Assembly (NCBI GenBank): GCA_028279155.1
Contig: JANQST010000415.1
Span: forward strand, 1 to 14,479
Length of the DNA stretch: 14,479 bases
Direction of reading: 5' to 3'
From: Cyclobacteriaceae bacterium
GTDB lineage: Bacteria; Bacteroidota; Bacteroidia; Cytophagales; Cyclobacteriaceae
The stretch's first letter is position 1. Each line of letters starts with the position of its first letter. Under the pieces are notes generated by a model. That model did no database searches, had not been told where the DNA came from, and was given only the letters and a program-made list of their open reading frames with translations. Made by a program: the position numbers and the translations under genes. Below are positions 1 to 6,402 of this stretch, one piece after another.

Positions 1-208
1 GATAAGTTTTGATCCTGAAGCTAGTCTGCTACGGATCTTTGTTGATCAGAAGTTGGTCCTATTGTCACAACCACTCGAAATCGGAAAAGGACAAGACCTT
101 AAAATCTTTTATTCCGGAACATCAGAAGGATTTGCTAGTGCCATTAACTTTCATGAGGTCTATTTTCATACGGTTAGCTCACTTAAAGAAAAATTAGGGC
201 AAAATTAA
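1..208 (+). CDS. 3' end of an unidentified protein (partial; begins before the window)
   Basis: An open frame enters the window in the second base (codons from position 2) and runs 68 codons to TAA at 206-208. No start codon is visible, so the gene begins upstream. The visible tail alternates hydrophobic and polar residues in short strands (for example LLRIFVDQKLVLLSQPLEI) and ends with a helix-like SLKEKLGQN. That beta-rich tail followed by a short helix would suit a carbohydrate-binding or LamG/concanavalin-like domain, but I cannot identify the family and this is only an impression. The TAA overlaps the stop codon of the convergent ATL gene: the palindrome TTAA at 205-208 supplies both stops. 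The other plus-strand frame here (9-197) is a shadow of this one. Confidence 0.65.
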   Translation, partial: ISFDPEASLLRIFVDQKLVLLSQPLEIGKGQDLKIFYSGTSEGFASAINFHEVYFHTVSSLKEKLGQN

Positions 209-537
209 AGACCAAGTTCTTTGACCGGGTCCCAGTAGATCTCCTCGAAGTTAACCACCTTATCGTTCTTCACTTCCACTCCATCTTCTTTCAACAATTC
301 TTCCATCCTGGTTTCTGTTGCAAAATGGTGTTTCCCTGTTAAAAGCCCATTTCTATTAACAACTCGTTGTGCTGGAACCTCAGGATCAAGATGCGCCTGA
401 TTCATTGCCCAACCAACCATACGAGCAGAACTTTTTAATCCCAAATAAGCTGCAATTCCACCATATGAAGTCACACGCCCTTTTGGAATCAATTTGGCAA
501 CTTCGAATACATCCATAAAAAATGAAGTTTTATCCAT
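205..537 (-). CDS. Alkyltransferase-like (ATL) protein, MGMT family without the catalytic cysteine
   Basis: This 110-residue protein has the DNA-binding fold of O6-alkylguanine-DNA alkyltransferases. The helix-turn-helix part is clear: IPKGRVTSYGGIAAYLG (17-33) carries the base-flipping Tyr25, and SSARMVGWAMN (36-46) carries Arg39 at the arginine-finger position. The active-site motif PCHRV of true alkyltransferases is PAQRV here (55-59), followed by VNRNG and LTGKHHF, so the acceptor Cys and the neighbouring His are both absent. Members lacking the Cys bind O6-alkylguanine and recruit nucleotide excision repair instead of removing the alkyl group themselves; that role is family knowledge, not shown here. 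The start lies 1 nt after the stop of the upstream 137-residue gene, which implies cotranscription. The 3' end overlaps the convergent partial gene by 4 nt. Confidence 0.9.
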   Translation of the reverse strand: MDKTSFFMDVFEVAKLIPKGRVTSYGGIAAYLGLKSSARMVGWAMNQAHLDPEVPAQRVVNRNGLLTGKHHFATETRMEELLKEDGVEVKNDKVVNFEEIYWDPVKELGL

Positions 538-538
538 A

Positions 539-952
539 TTAGAGCTCTAAGATTTTGCTATTTCTCAACACATAAAAAAGCTGAAGTGGATTATCATCAT
601 TCAATTCAAGTTCACCCTCAACTCTAATCCGGTCATCCGTAAAGGAAAATTCTTCTTTGGAGAAGACCTCTATTACAGTTTCCGGCCCCGTCCCACCGCA
701 AAAAAAACAAGATTGGTAAGGAAACCTTGAGAGAACGAAGTAATCTTGTTCAGCCTCTTGTTCAAGCGGGATCATGAACCCATCTACAATTATTTTCTTG
801 CCTTCTTGGAATTTTAATTTATCAGGAAAAATTGGTTTATCTATTTCAGCGCCAACAAATTCATCATACTCCTTGTTAATCTCAACCAAGGAAAGCAATT
901 CCCACCCGGAATTGGGCGTTTGAAATAAGCATGAAATGAAAATTAAAATCAT
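539..952 (-). CDS. Small exported or lipid-anchored CxxC protein, possibly DUF3299-like
   Basis: This 137-residue protein is of unknown function. The N-terminus (MILIFISCLF) is hydrophobic but very short and uncharged, and Cys8 could be a lipobox cysteine. No in-frame start lies upstream, because TGA at 968-970 closes the frame, so the start is fixed at 952. The core reads KKIIVDGFMIPLE (52-64), then YFVLSRFPYQ (71-80) and CFFCGG with a CxxC pair (Cys82, Cys85), then a strand-rich tail containing RIRVEGELEL. The pattern of 'GFMIPLE', then a hydrophobic strand and a small-residue loop, resembles DUF3299-type proteins with an OB-like fold; this is recognition by eye only. The CxxC could bind metal or be redox active. 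It is the first gene of a two-gene unit with the ATL protein, and I see no functional link between them. Confidence 0.75.
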   Translation of the reverse strand: MILIFISCLFQTPNSGWELLSLVEINKEYDEFVGAEIDKPIFPDKLKFQEGKKIIVDGFMIPLEQEAEQDYFVLSRFPYQSCFFCGGTGPETVIEVFSKEEFSFTDDRIRVEGELELNDDNPLQLFYVLRNSKILEL

Positions 953-1055
953 AGAACGTGAAACATTTCACCAACCAAAACTATCTAAAAAACGTGTTAG
1001 TCATTGATCGTATCATCAATCAAGATGTTTACTTTAGCCAAACAAATTAAGCCAG
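953..1055. promoter_or_regulatory. Divergent intergenic region with two dyads and candidate promoters
   Basis: This spacer separates the minus-strand CxxC gene from the plus-strand ABC ATPase. Toward the ATPase, TACTTTAG at 1030-1037 matches the Bacteroidota -7 consensus TAnnTTTG with one mismatch and ends 18 nt before the ATG. On the minus strand, TAGTTTTG (plus 976-983) matches that consensus exactly and lies 23 nt before the ATG at 952. Two dyads are present: GTGAAA-CA-TTTCAC at 958-971, directly before the minus-strand start, and ATTGAT-N6-ATCAAT at 1003-1020, in the upstream promoter zone of the ATPase. Neither is followed by a T tract, so operators are more likely than terminators. I could not find a well-placed -33 TTG for either promoter. 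Confidence 0.4.
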
Positions 1056-1769
1056 ATGAGTAGTATTATTTCTACCTCCGAAATTTCGAAGAAATATATC
1101 ATGGGAAGTGAGGTTATCATGGCCTTAAAATCAATTTCCATAAATATCGATAAAGGAGAATATGTAGCCTTTATGGGACCTTCAGGATCTGGGAAATCCA
1201 CATTGATGAATATCATCGGGTGTCTAGATACACCAACCAGTGGTACTTATGTCCTCAATACCAACGATGTAAGTGACCTGACAGAAAATGAGCTGGCTGA
1301 AATCAGAAACAAAGAAATTGGATTTGTTTTTCAAACATTTAATCTACTCCCGCGGGCAACAGCTTTGGAAAACGTGGCACTTCCTCTAGTATACGCTGGG
1401 TTAAGTGGTTCGGACAGAGAAGAGAAAGCAATGACTGCTCTTGCAAATGTTGGACTTGATGATCGAGCGCACCACAAACCGAACGAACTTTCCGGGGGTC
1501 AAAGACAACGTGTAGCCATAGCACGAGCTTTGGTTAATGATCCAAGTATTATCCTCGCTGATGAGCCTACTGGAAACCTGGATTCTAAAACGTCCTATGA
1601 CATCATGGATCTTTTTCAAGAACTACATGATAATGGAAACACCATCATTATGGTAACTCATGAAGAAGATATTGCCGAATATTCACATAGGATCATACGC
1701 CTACGAGATGGGCTAATCGAATCGGATGAAGTCAACAAGAACGTTCGAAAATCTGAGGTATTGGCATGA
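1056..1769 (+). CDS. ABC transporter ATP-binding protein, MacB/LolD-type
   Basis: This is a complete 237-residue nucleotide-binding subunit. Walker A is GPSGSGKS (41-48), the Q-loop glutamine is Gln93 in VFQTFNLLP, the signature is LSGGQRQR (145-152), Walker B is IILADE with catalytic Glu170, the D-loop is GNLD, and the switch histidine is His202 in VTHEED. The NLLP after the Q-loop and the overall size match the LolD/MacB (3.A.1.122-like) group, whose partners are FtsX-like permeases acting on lipoproteins, peptides or envelope stress. No permease gene is adjacent, so the ATPase is an orphan here and its substrate cannot be inferred. The stop overlaps the start of the adenosyltransferase gene (ATGA at 1766-1769), indicating translational coupling. 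A candidate -7 element lies 18 nt upstream of the start. Confidence 0.95.
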   Translation: MSSIISTSEISKKYIMGSEVIMALKSISINIDKGEYVAFMGPSGSGKSTLMNIIGCLDTPTSGTYVLNTNDVSDLTENELAEIRNKEIGFVFQTFNLLPRATALENVALPLVYAGLSGSDREEKAMTALANVGLDDRAHHKPNELSGGQRQRVAIARALVNDPSIILADEPTGNLDSKTSYDIMDLFQELHDNGNTIIMVTHEEDIAEYSHRIIRLRDGLIESDEVNKNVRKSEVLA

Positions 1770-2326
1770 GTGCCAAACTCTACACAAAAACTGGTGATAA
1801 AGGAACTACATCGCTCCTGGGAGGAAAGAAAGTTCCTAAATCTGATCTCAAAATTGAAGCATACGGGAATGTTGATGAGCTCAACTCATTTCTTGGATTG
1901 CTAAAAGATCATAATGATGTTGAGAATCGATTGAAACAGCAGATCTATTGGATTCAGGAACATCTATTTACAATTGGCAGTTTGTTAGCTACCGAGCCAG
2001 GGTTCACAGGATTTGAATTACCTAAAGTCACCGATACCGAGGTGACTCAACTTGAAGTTTGGATTGACAAATTCGACGGAGATCTGCCTCCACTTAAAAA
2101 CTTTGTTTTGCCAGGTGGCCATCAGGCCGTCTCACTCAGTCATGTTTGTCGAAGTGTTTGTCGGAGAGCAGAAAGATCCATTATAGCATTAGGAAATGAA
2201 GAAGACATTGACGAAGTGATTGTCCGTTTCGTTAATAGGTTGTCGGATTATTTATTCATCTTTGCACGTGTAATTGGGAAACAGCTAAACGTGCCAGAAA
2301 CGCCCTGGTCTCCCAACGATGAATAA
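1766..2326 (+). CDS. Cob(I)alamin adenosyltransferase, PduO type
   Basis: This 186-residue enzyme transfers the 5'-deoxyadenosyl group of ATP to cob(I)alamin, making adenosylcobalamin (EC 2.5.1.17) in the cytoplasm. Family marks are unmistakable: the N-terminal ATP-binding stretch KLYTKTGDKGTTSLLGG (4-20), AYGNVDELNSFLGLL (32-46), the arginine-rich helix CRSVCRRAERSI (128-139), and FVNRLSDYLFIFAR (155-168). Length is typical for a stand-alone PduO domain without the C-terminal haem-binding extension. Its ATG lies inside the end of the ABC ATPase gene (4-nt overlap), so the two are probably translated together. The obvious suggestion of a link to corrinoid uptake is not supported by the ATPase sequence, which looks LolD/MacB-like and not BtuD-like. 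I see no cobalamin riboswitch upstream. Confidence 0.95.
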   Translation: MSAKLYTKTGDKGTTSLLGGKKVPKSDLKIEAYGNVDELNSFLGLLKDHNDVENRLKQQIYWIQEHLFTIGSLLATEPGFTGFELPKVTDTEVTQLEVWIDKFDGDLPPLKNFVLPGGHQAVSLSHVCRSVCRRAERSIIALGNEEDIDEVIVRFVNRLSDYLFIFARVIGKQLNVPETPWSPNDE

Positions 2327-2351
2327 CTAATACCGAAAACTATTTTGACGA

Positions 2352-3419
2352 ATGACTGAGGCCTTAGAAATTAATATCACCAGAACAGAGGAATCAAAAC
2401 TACCACACGTAGATTTCAACAATCTGACGTTTGGGCATACCTACTCAGATCACATGTTCATTGCTGATTTCGAGGATGGAGAGTGGAAGAACAACAGGAT
2501 TATACCTTATCGTGACTTAAGAATCAGTCCAGCAAATGCTACTTTGCACTATGCACAAAGTATTTTCGAAGGACTCAAAGCATTTAAAAATAGTGAAGGC
2601 GACATATTGGCCTTTAGGCCAGAGGCCAATGCGAAACGGATGATCCGAAGTGCAGAAAGAATGTGCATGCCACCTGTTCCGGAGGAGCTTTTTATTGGAG
2701 CAATAGAAGAGTTGGTTAAGCTGGACAAAGATTGGGTTCCTGATAACGAAGGCACAGCCCTCTATATCAGGCCTTTTCAATTTGCAACAGACCCGTATAT
2801 AGGAGTTCGCCCTTCTGATACATACTCATTTATTGTAATTACCGGACCAGTTGGCAGCTATTATTCTGAACCTGTGAAGGTTAAGATTGAACAAGAATTT
2901 ACACGGGCATCCAAGGGAGGAGTTGGAGCAGCCAAAACCGCTGGTAACTATGCCTCATCTATCTATCCCGCCAAACTAGCGCAGGAACAAGGCTATCATC
3001 AGTTGATTTGGACAGATGGACAAAACCATGAATTCATTGAAGAAGCCGGAACGATGAATATCATGTTCGTTATCAATGGTACACTTCTTACCCCTCCAAC
3101 AAGTGATTCAATCCTTCCAGGGATTACCAGAGAAAGTGCGTTGACGTTGGCCCGGGATTGGGGACTCAATGTAGAAGAAAGGCCAATTAGTGTCAAAGAA
3201 GTAGTGGAAAGTCTGGAAAAAGGGACAATGACCGAAGCTTTTGGTATCGGAACCGCTACTACCATTTCACACATCCAAACGATTGGTTACAATGGCCAGG
3301 ATTATGATTTGCCTGGTGTTGAAACCAGAGCAATCTCCAATCGCTTGCTTGATGCTATCAACAATATCCGTTATGGAGAGATCGAAGATAAATTCGGCTG
3401 GATCAGACGAATAGGATAA
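2352..3419 (+). CDS. ilvE: Branched-chain amino acid aminotransferase (class IV, PLP)
   Basis: This 355-residue fold-type IV aminotransferase catalyses the last step of Leu, Ile and Val synthesis and the first step of their breakdown (EC 2.6.1.42), with 2-oxoglutarate/glutamate as partner. The PLP Schiff-base lysine is Lys195 in GGVGAAKTAGNYASS; the cofactor-binding glutamate is in EFIEEAGTMN (227-236); phosphate-binding segments are SILPGITRESAL (253-264) and GIGTATTIS (298-306). The N-terminal signature LHYAQSIFEGLKAF (65-78) places it in the long BCAT group (about 350 residues) and not the short 300-residue one. It starts 25 nt after the adenosyltransferase gene on the same strand, so cotranscription is plausible. 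No ilv biosynthesis genes are adjacent. Confidence 0.96.
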   Translation: MTEALEINITRTEESKLPHVDFNNLTFGHTYSDHMFIADFEDGEWKNNRIIPYRDLRISPANATLHYAQSIFEGLKAFKNSEGDILAFRPEANAKRMIRSAERMCMPPVPEELFIGAIEELVKLDKDWVPDNEGTALYIRPFQFATDPYIGVRPSDTYSFIVITGPVGSYYSEPVKVKIEQEFTRASKGGVGAAKTAGNYASSIYPAKLAQEQGYHQLIWTDGQNHEFIEEAGTMNIMFVINGTLLTPPTSDSILPGITRESALTLARDWGLNVEERPISVKEVVESLEKGTMTEAFGIGTATTISHIQTIGYNGQDYDLPGVETRAISNRLLDAINNIRYGEIEDKFGWIRRIG

Positions 3420-3431
3420 TCTCCTTTTTTC

Positions 3432-3439
3432 TATCTTCG
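3432..3439 (+). promoter_or_regulatory. Candidate -7 promoter element for prfB
   Basis: TATCTTCG matches the Bacteroidota primary-sigma -7 consensus TAnnTTTG with one mismatch. It ends 21 nt before the prfB ATG, which would give a leader of roughly 15 nt. The same TTCGC ending recurs before the small membrane protein gene at 10763. A clear -33 TTG is not seen. The element lies in the 41-nt spacer after ilvE, so prfB may have its own promoter in addition to read-through. Confidence 0.4.
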
Positions 3440-3460
3440 CGACATCATCGTATACAACCA

Positions 3461-4544
3461 ATGACAAACGAAGAACTGAAAGATTTAAAGGCTCGTGTTA
3501 ATGCCTTGAGGGGGTACCTTTGACTATGAGGGTCGAAAGAAAAATCTCGAAGAATTAGAGCTTGTAACAGCACAGCCAGATTTCTGGAGCAATCCCGAAG
3601 AAGCAGAGAAAACCATGAAGAAAATCCGTGTTGCCAAGACATGGACGGACAGTTTTGAGCAAGTTGAAACTTCTCTGGGAGATGTGGAGACACTCTATGA
3701 ATTTGCTGTTGAAGGAGAGGCTACTGATGAAGAGGTCCAGGTAGAATATGCCACTGCGCTAAAGCAGCTTGAAGAACTTGAGCTTAAGAAAATGTTGAGC
3801 GAAGAGGAAGATCAGCTTTCCGCTATGCTTCAAATTAATCCTGGAGCTGGCGGCACCGAAAGCAACGATTGGGCCGGCATCCTGATGCGGATGTATATCA
3901 TGTGGGGAGAGGCAAACGGATACAAAGTGCGAGAGGTAGATTTCCAGGCCGGAGATGTTGCCGGGGTTAAATCCGTCACACTTGAATTCGAAGGGCCGAT
4001 GGCTTATGGCTACCTGAAATCCGAAAACGGAGTTCACCGCCTGGTGAGGATATCTCCGTTTGATAGTGGTGGCAGAAGACATACATCATTTGCATCCGTT
4101 TATGTTTATCCTGTTGTGGATGATTCCATAGAAATCGATATCAACCCATCTGATGTTGAATTGCACACGTCAAGGTCTGGTGGTGCGGGCGGTCAGAATG
4201 TGAACAAGGTAGAGACTAAGGTTCAACTGACACACAAACCGACTGGCATAGTGGTGGTTTGTCAGGTGGAGCGTTCGCAGCTTGCTAATCGTGAAAGAGC
4301 AATGCAAATGTTGAAATCTCAGTTGTATCAACTAGAGATTGAAAAGCGAAACAAAGAACGCGATAAGATAGAGGCTGGTAAAAAAGCCATTGATTTTGGA
4401 TCTCAAATCCGAAATTATGTGTTGCATCCATACAAACTGATCAAGGACGCTAGAACCGGATTTGAAAGAACGGATGTTCAAAATGTATTAGATGGAGATT
4501 TAAATGAATTCATAAAATCATTTCTTCTTCATCAACAAGAATAA
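3461..4544 (+). CDS. prfB: Peptide chain release factor 2 (RF2), expressed by programmed +1 frameshift
   Basis: RF2 recognises UGA and UAA stop codons and triggers peptide release. The gene is in two frames: 3461-3520 encodes 20 residues ending LRGYL, then TGA at 3521-3523; translation continues from 3522 in the +1 frame (DYEGRKKNLEE) to the stop at 4542-4544, giving 360 residues. The E. coli protein has LRGYLDYD at the same place and 365 residues. In joined numbering, the stop-codon-reading tripeptide SPF is at 198-200 and the catalytic GGQ is at 243-245 (SGGAGGQNVNKVET), both canonical. Starting at the internal ATG 3615 would remove 51 N-terminal residues of domain 1, so that start is wrong. 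It follows ilvE by 41 nt on the same strand. Confidence 0.97.
3509..3524 (+). promoter_or_regulatory. prfB programmed +1 frameshift site (autoregulatory)
   Basis: The recoding cassette reads AGG GGG TAC CTT TGA C. AGGGGG (3509-3514) is a Shine-Dalgarno-like stimulator, CTT (3518-3520) is the slippery codon, and TGA followed by C is a weakly terminating stop. Shifting one base lets tRNA-Leu re-pair on TTT and GAC (3522-3524) be read next. The spacing between stimulator and slip codon is identical to E. coli prfB; only TAT has become TAC. When RF2 is scarce, termination at UGA is slow and frameshifting raises RF2, an autogenous control established for the family. Confidence 0.96.
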
Positions 4545-4591
4545 AGAAATAAAAAAATTAAAGATAATTTGAGAAGACGCCAGATCAATAA

Positions 4592-5734
4592 ATGAAACAT
4601 TATACCCCACAATTCTGGCTTCTAGCGCTCAGTTCGTTTCTCTTTTTCGGATCATTCAATATGGTCTTACCGGAGCTTCCGGACTTCATGAGAACTTTTG
4701 GAGGAGAAAAATACATTGGCCTTCATATCACTTTTTTCACGATTACTGCCCTTATTTCTCGACCATTTAGTGGAAAACTAACAGACACCTGGGGGAGAAT
4801 TCCTGTTATGGTTGTGGGTGCAGCAGTTACCGCCATTGTATCACTTTTCTATCCATTCTTCTTAAATATTTATGCATTTCTCTTTATTCGTTTTCTTCAC
4901 GGATTTTCCACAGGATTTAAACCCACAGGTACTGCCGCCTATGTAGCAGACATAACACCTGTCAACAGAAGAGGAGAAGGTATGGGGATACTGAGTTTCT
5001 TTGGTATGACTGGGATGGGAATTGGAAACTATGTTGGCGGTGAGATTGCGCTTCGGTTTTCAATAGACATCCTCTTCTACAGCAGTGCATTTGTTGCCCT
5101 CTCGTCCGTGTTGGTATTGATGGGAATGAAGGAGACATTGGAGAACAAGCAAAAATTTTCACCATCTCTACTCAAAATCAAATTCGCTGACCTTTACGAG
5201 CCAACCGTCTTGACCCCAACGATTGTTATGATGTTGGTCACCTTCTCCTTTGGTGTCGCCGTTTCACTCGCACCTGACTTAAGTAAATCTTTAGGCGTTG
5301 ACAACAAAGGATTATTCTTTGCCTACTTTACTGCAACATCCCTTGTAGCACGAGTGGTTGGAGGAAAGCTCTCTGATCGATTTGGGCGCAGAATTGTGTT
5401 AATGATCGCCACCTTGACATTAGGCACAGGTTCTTTCACCACAGGATTTGCTTCATCACCTTTCGAGCTATTTACTGGAGCCTTAATTCTTGGGGCGGGT
5501 TATGGATTATCTTCACCTGCTATTTTTGCTTGGGCTACCGACCTTGCTCCTGAGCAGTTTCGTGGAAGAGGGTTCTCCACCGTTTTTATGGCATTGGAAG
5601 TTGGGATTGGTTTGGGGGCTTTTCTTGGAGGTCTGCTTTACGAGGGAGACATCAACAACCTTCCACTAATTTTTGGGGGTTCTGGTTCTCTTGCCTTCCT
5701 GGCTTTTATTTATCTTATTTTCAGAAAGCGTTAA
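4592..5734 (+). CDS. Major facilitator superfamily (MFS) transporter
   Basis: This is a complete 380-residue integral membrane carrier, short for the superfamily but long enough for 12 helices. The MFS motif A is present in both halves, which supports the usual 6+6 duplication: GKLTDTWGRIP (61-71) between helices 2 and 3, and GKLSDRFGRR (258-267) in the second half. FLHGFSTGFKPTGTAAYVAD (101-120) fits helix 4 and the GMTGMGIGNYVGG region (138-150) is glycine-rich like motif C of drug antiporters. The family is therefore closest to drug:H+ antiporters or sugar-efflux-like carriers, but the substrate cannot be read from sequence. It starts 47 nt after prfB, in an AT-rich spacer without a clear terminator, and is followed after 3 nt by the YhhN-family gene. 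Confidence 0.93.
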   Translation: MKHYTPQFWLLALSSFLFFGSFNMVLPELPDFMRTFGGEKYIGLHITFFTITALISRPFSGKLTDTWGRIPVMVVGAAVTAIVSLFYPFFLNIYAFLFIRFLHGFSTGFKPTGTAAYVADITPVNRRGEGMGILSFFGMTGMGIGNYVGGEIALRFSIDILFYSSAFVALSSVLVLMGMKETLENKQKFSPSLLKIKFADLYEPTVLTPTIVMMLVTFSFGVAVSLAPDLSKSLGVDNKGLFFAYFTATSLVARVVGGKLSDRFGRRIVLMIATLTLGTGSFTTGFASSPFELFTGALILGAGYGLSSPAIFAWATDLAPEQFRGRGFSTVFMALEVGIGLGAFLGGLLYEGDINNLPLIFGGSGSLAFLAFIYLIFRKR

Positions 5735-5737
5735 CAA

Positions 5738-6397
5738 GTGAGAGTAAAAATCATCTTTTGGGCTTACATCGTGATTGCAGCGGCTAATCTTGTGGCACAA
5801 GTAATCTCATCCGTTGAACTGAATAGGTTTACCAAACCAGTTCTCATGCCATTGCTGCTTTTCTACATTTTAGAATACAGTAAAGGAAGGGTAACTATTA
5901 AGACATTACTGCTCAGTCTTGCGATTTTACTATCCTGGCTTGGAGATGTGGCACTGCTTTACCAATCCAATCAATTGTATTTTATGATTGGGCTTGGGCT
6001 ATTTCTAGCAGCACAAATCACCTATATAGTTGTTCTCAAAAAATCTACCTTTCAAGATATCCGATTTGATATTTTAAAGGTTCTTCCATTTGCATTGTTT
6101 GCCTTGATCCTTTTTGCTATTCTGATACCTAGTGCTGGTGATTTGGCCATTCCCATTTTCATATATGGAATAGTGATCAGTATAATGGCTGGAACAGCCA
6201 GGCTCAGAGATGGATTGACCTTTCAGGAAAGCTATCGATTGGCTTTGTATGGAAGCCTTCTATTTCTTGCTTCAGACTCCATTCTCGCAATCAATAAATT
6301 TTACATTGAAATCCCTGTTTCAGGACTCTGGATTATGTCCACATATGCGGCCGCACAGCTATTGCTGGTGCAAGGAATATTAAAGCATGTAGATTAA
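5738..6397 (+). CDS. YhhN/TMEM86-family membrane protein (lysoplasmalogenase-like)
   Basis: This 219-residue polytopic membrane protein has about eight hydrophobic segments. It carries the YhhN (TMEM86) pattern in order: TKPVLMPLLL (32-41), SWLGDVALL (66-74), a GLGLFLAAQITYIV segment (85-98), IYGIVISIMAGTA (142-154), LFLASDSILAINKF (175-188) and TYAAAQLLLVQGI (202-214). Conserved acidic residues Asp70 and Asp180 lie at the positions proposed to be catalytic. Mammalian TMEM86B hydrolyses the vinyl-ether bond of lysoplasmalogens; whether this bacterial protein does so is unknown. The start is a GTG only 3 nt after the MFS stop, so translation is probably coupled. Its stop lies 5 nt from the end of the convergent gene at 6403. 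Confidence 0.88.
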   Translation: MRVKIIFWAYIVIAAANLVAQVISSVELNRFTKPVLMPLLLFYILEYSKGRVTIKTLLLSLAILLSWLGDVALLYQSNQLYFMIGLGLFLAAQITYIVVLKKSTFQDIRFDILKVLPFALFALILFAILIPSAGDLAIPIFIYGIVISIMAGTARLRDGLTFQESYRLALYGSLLFLASDSILAINKFYIEIPVSGLWIMSTYAAAQLLLVQGILKHVD

Positions 6398-6402
6398 GTT
6401 AA

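Noticed and set aside
9..197. A 62-codon plus-strand frame starting with ATG at the left edge.
   Set aside because: It lies in a different frame from the open, protein-like frame that enters from the window edge and stops at 206-208; its translation has no coherent character.
1620..1766. A cobalamin riboswitch controlling the adenosyltransferase.
   Set aside because: The gene starts inside the ABC ATPase coding sequence with no untranslated leader, and no B12-box-like sequence was seen upstream.
3615..4544. prfB starting at the internal ATG 3615.
   Set aside because: The in-frame sequence upstream (3522-3614) encodes conserved RF2 residues and joins to the frameshift cassette, so this ATG is an internal methionine (residue 52).
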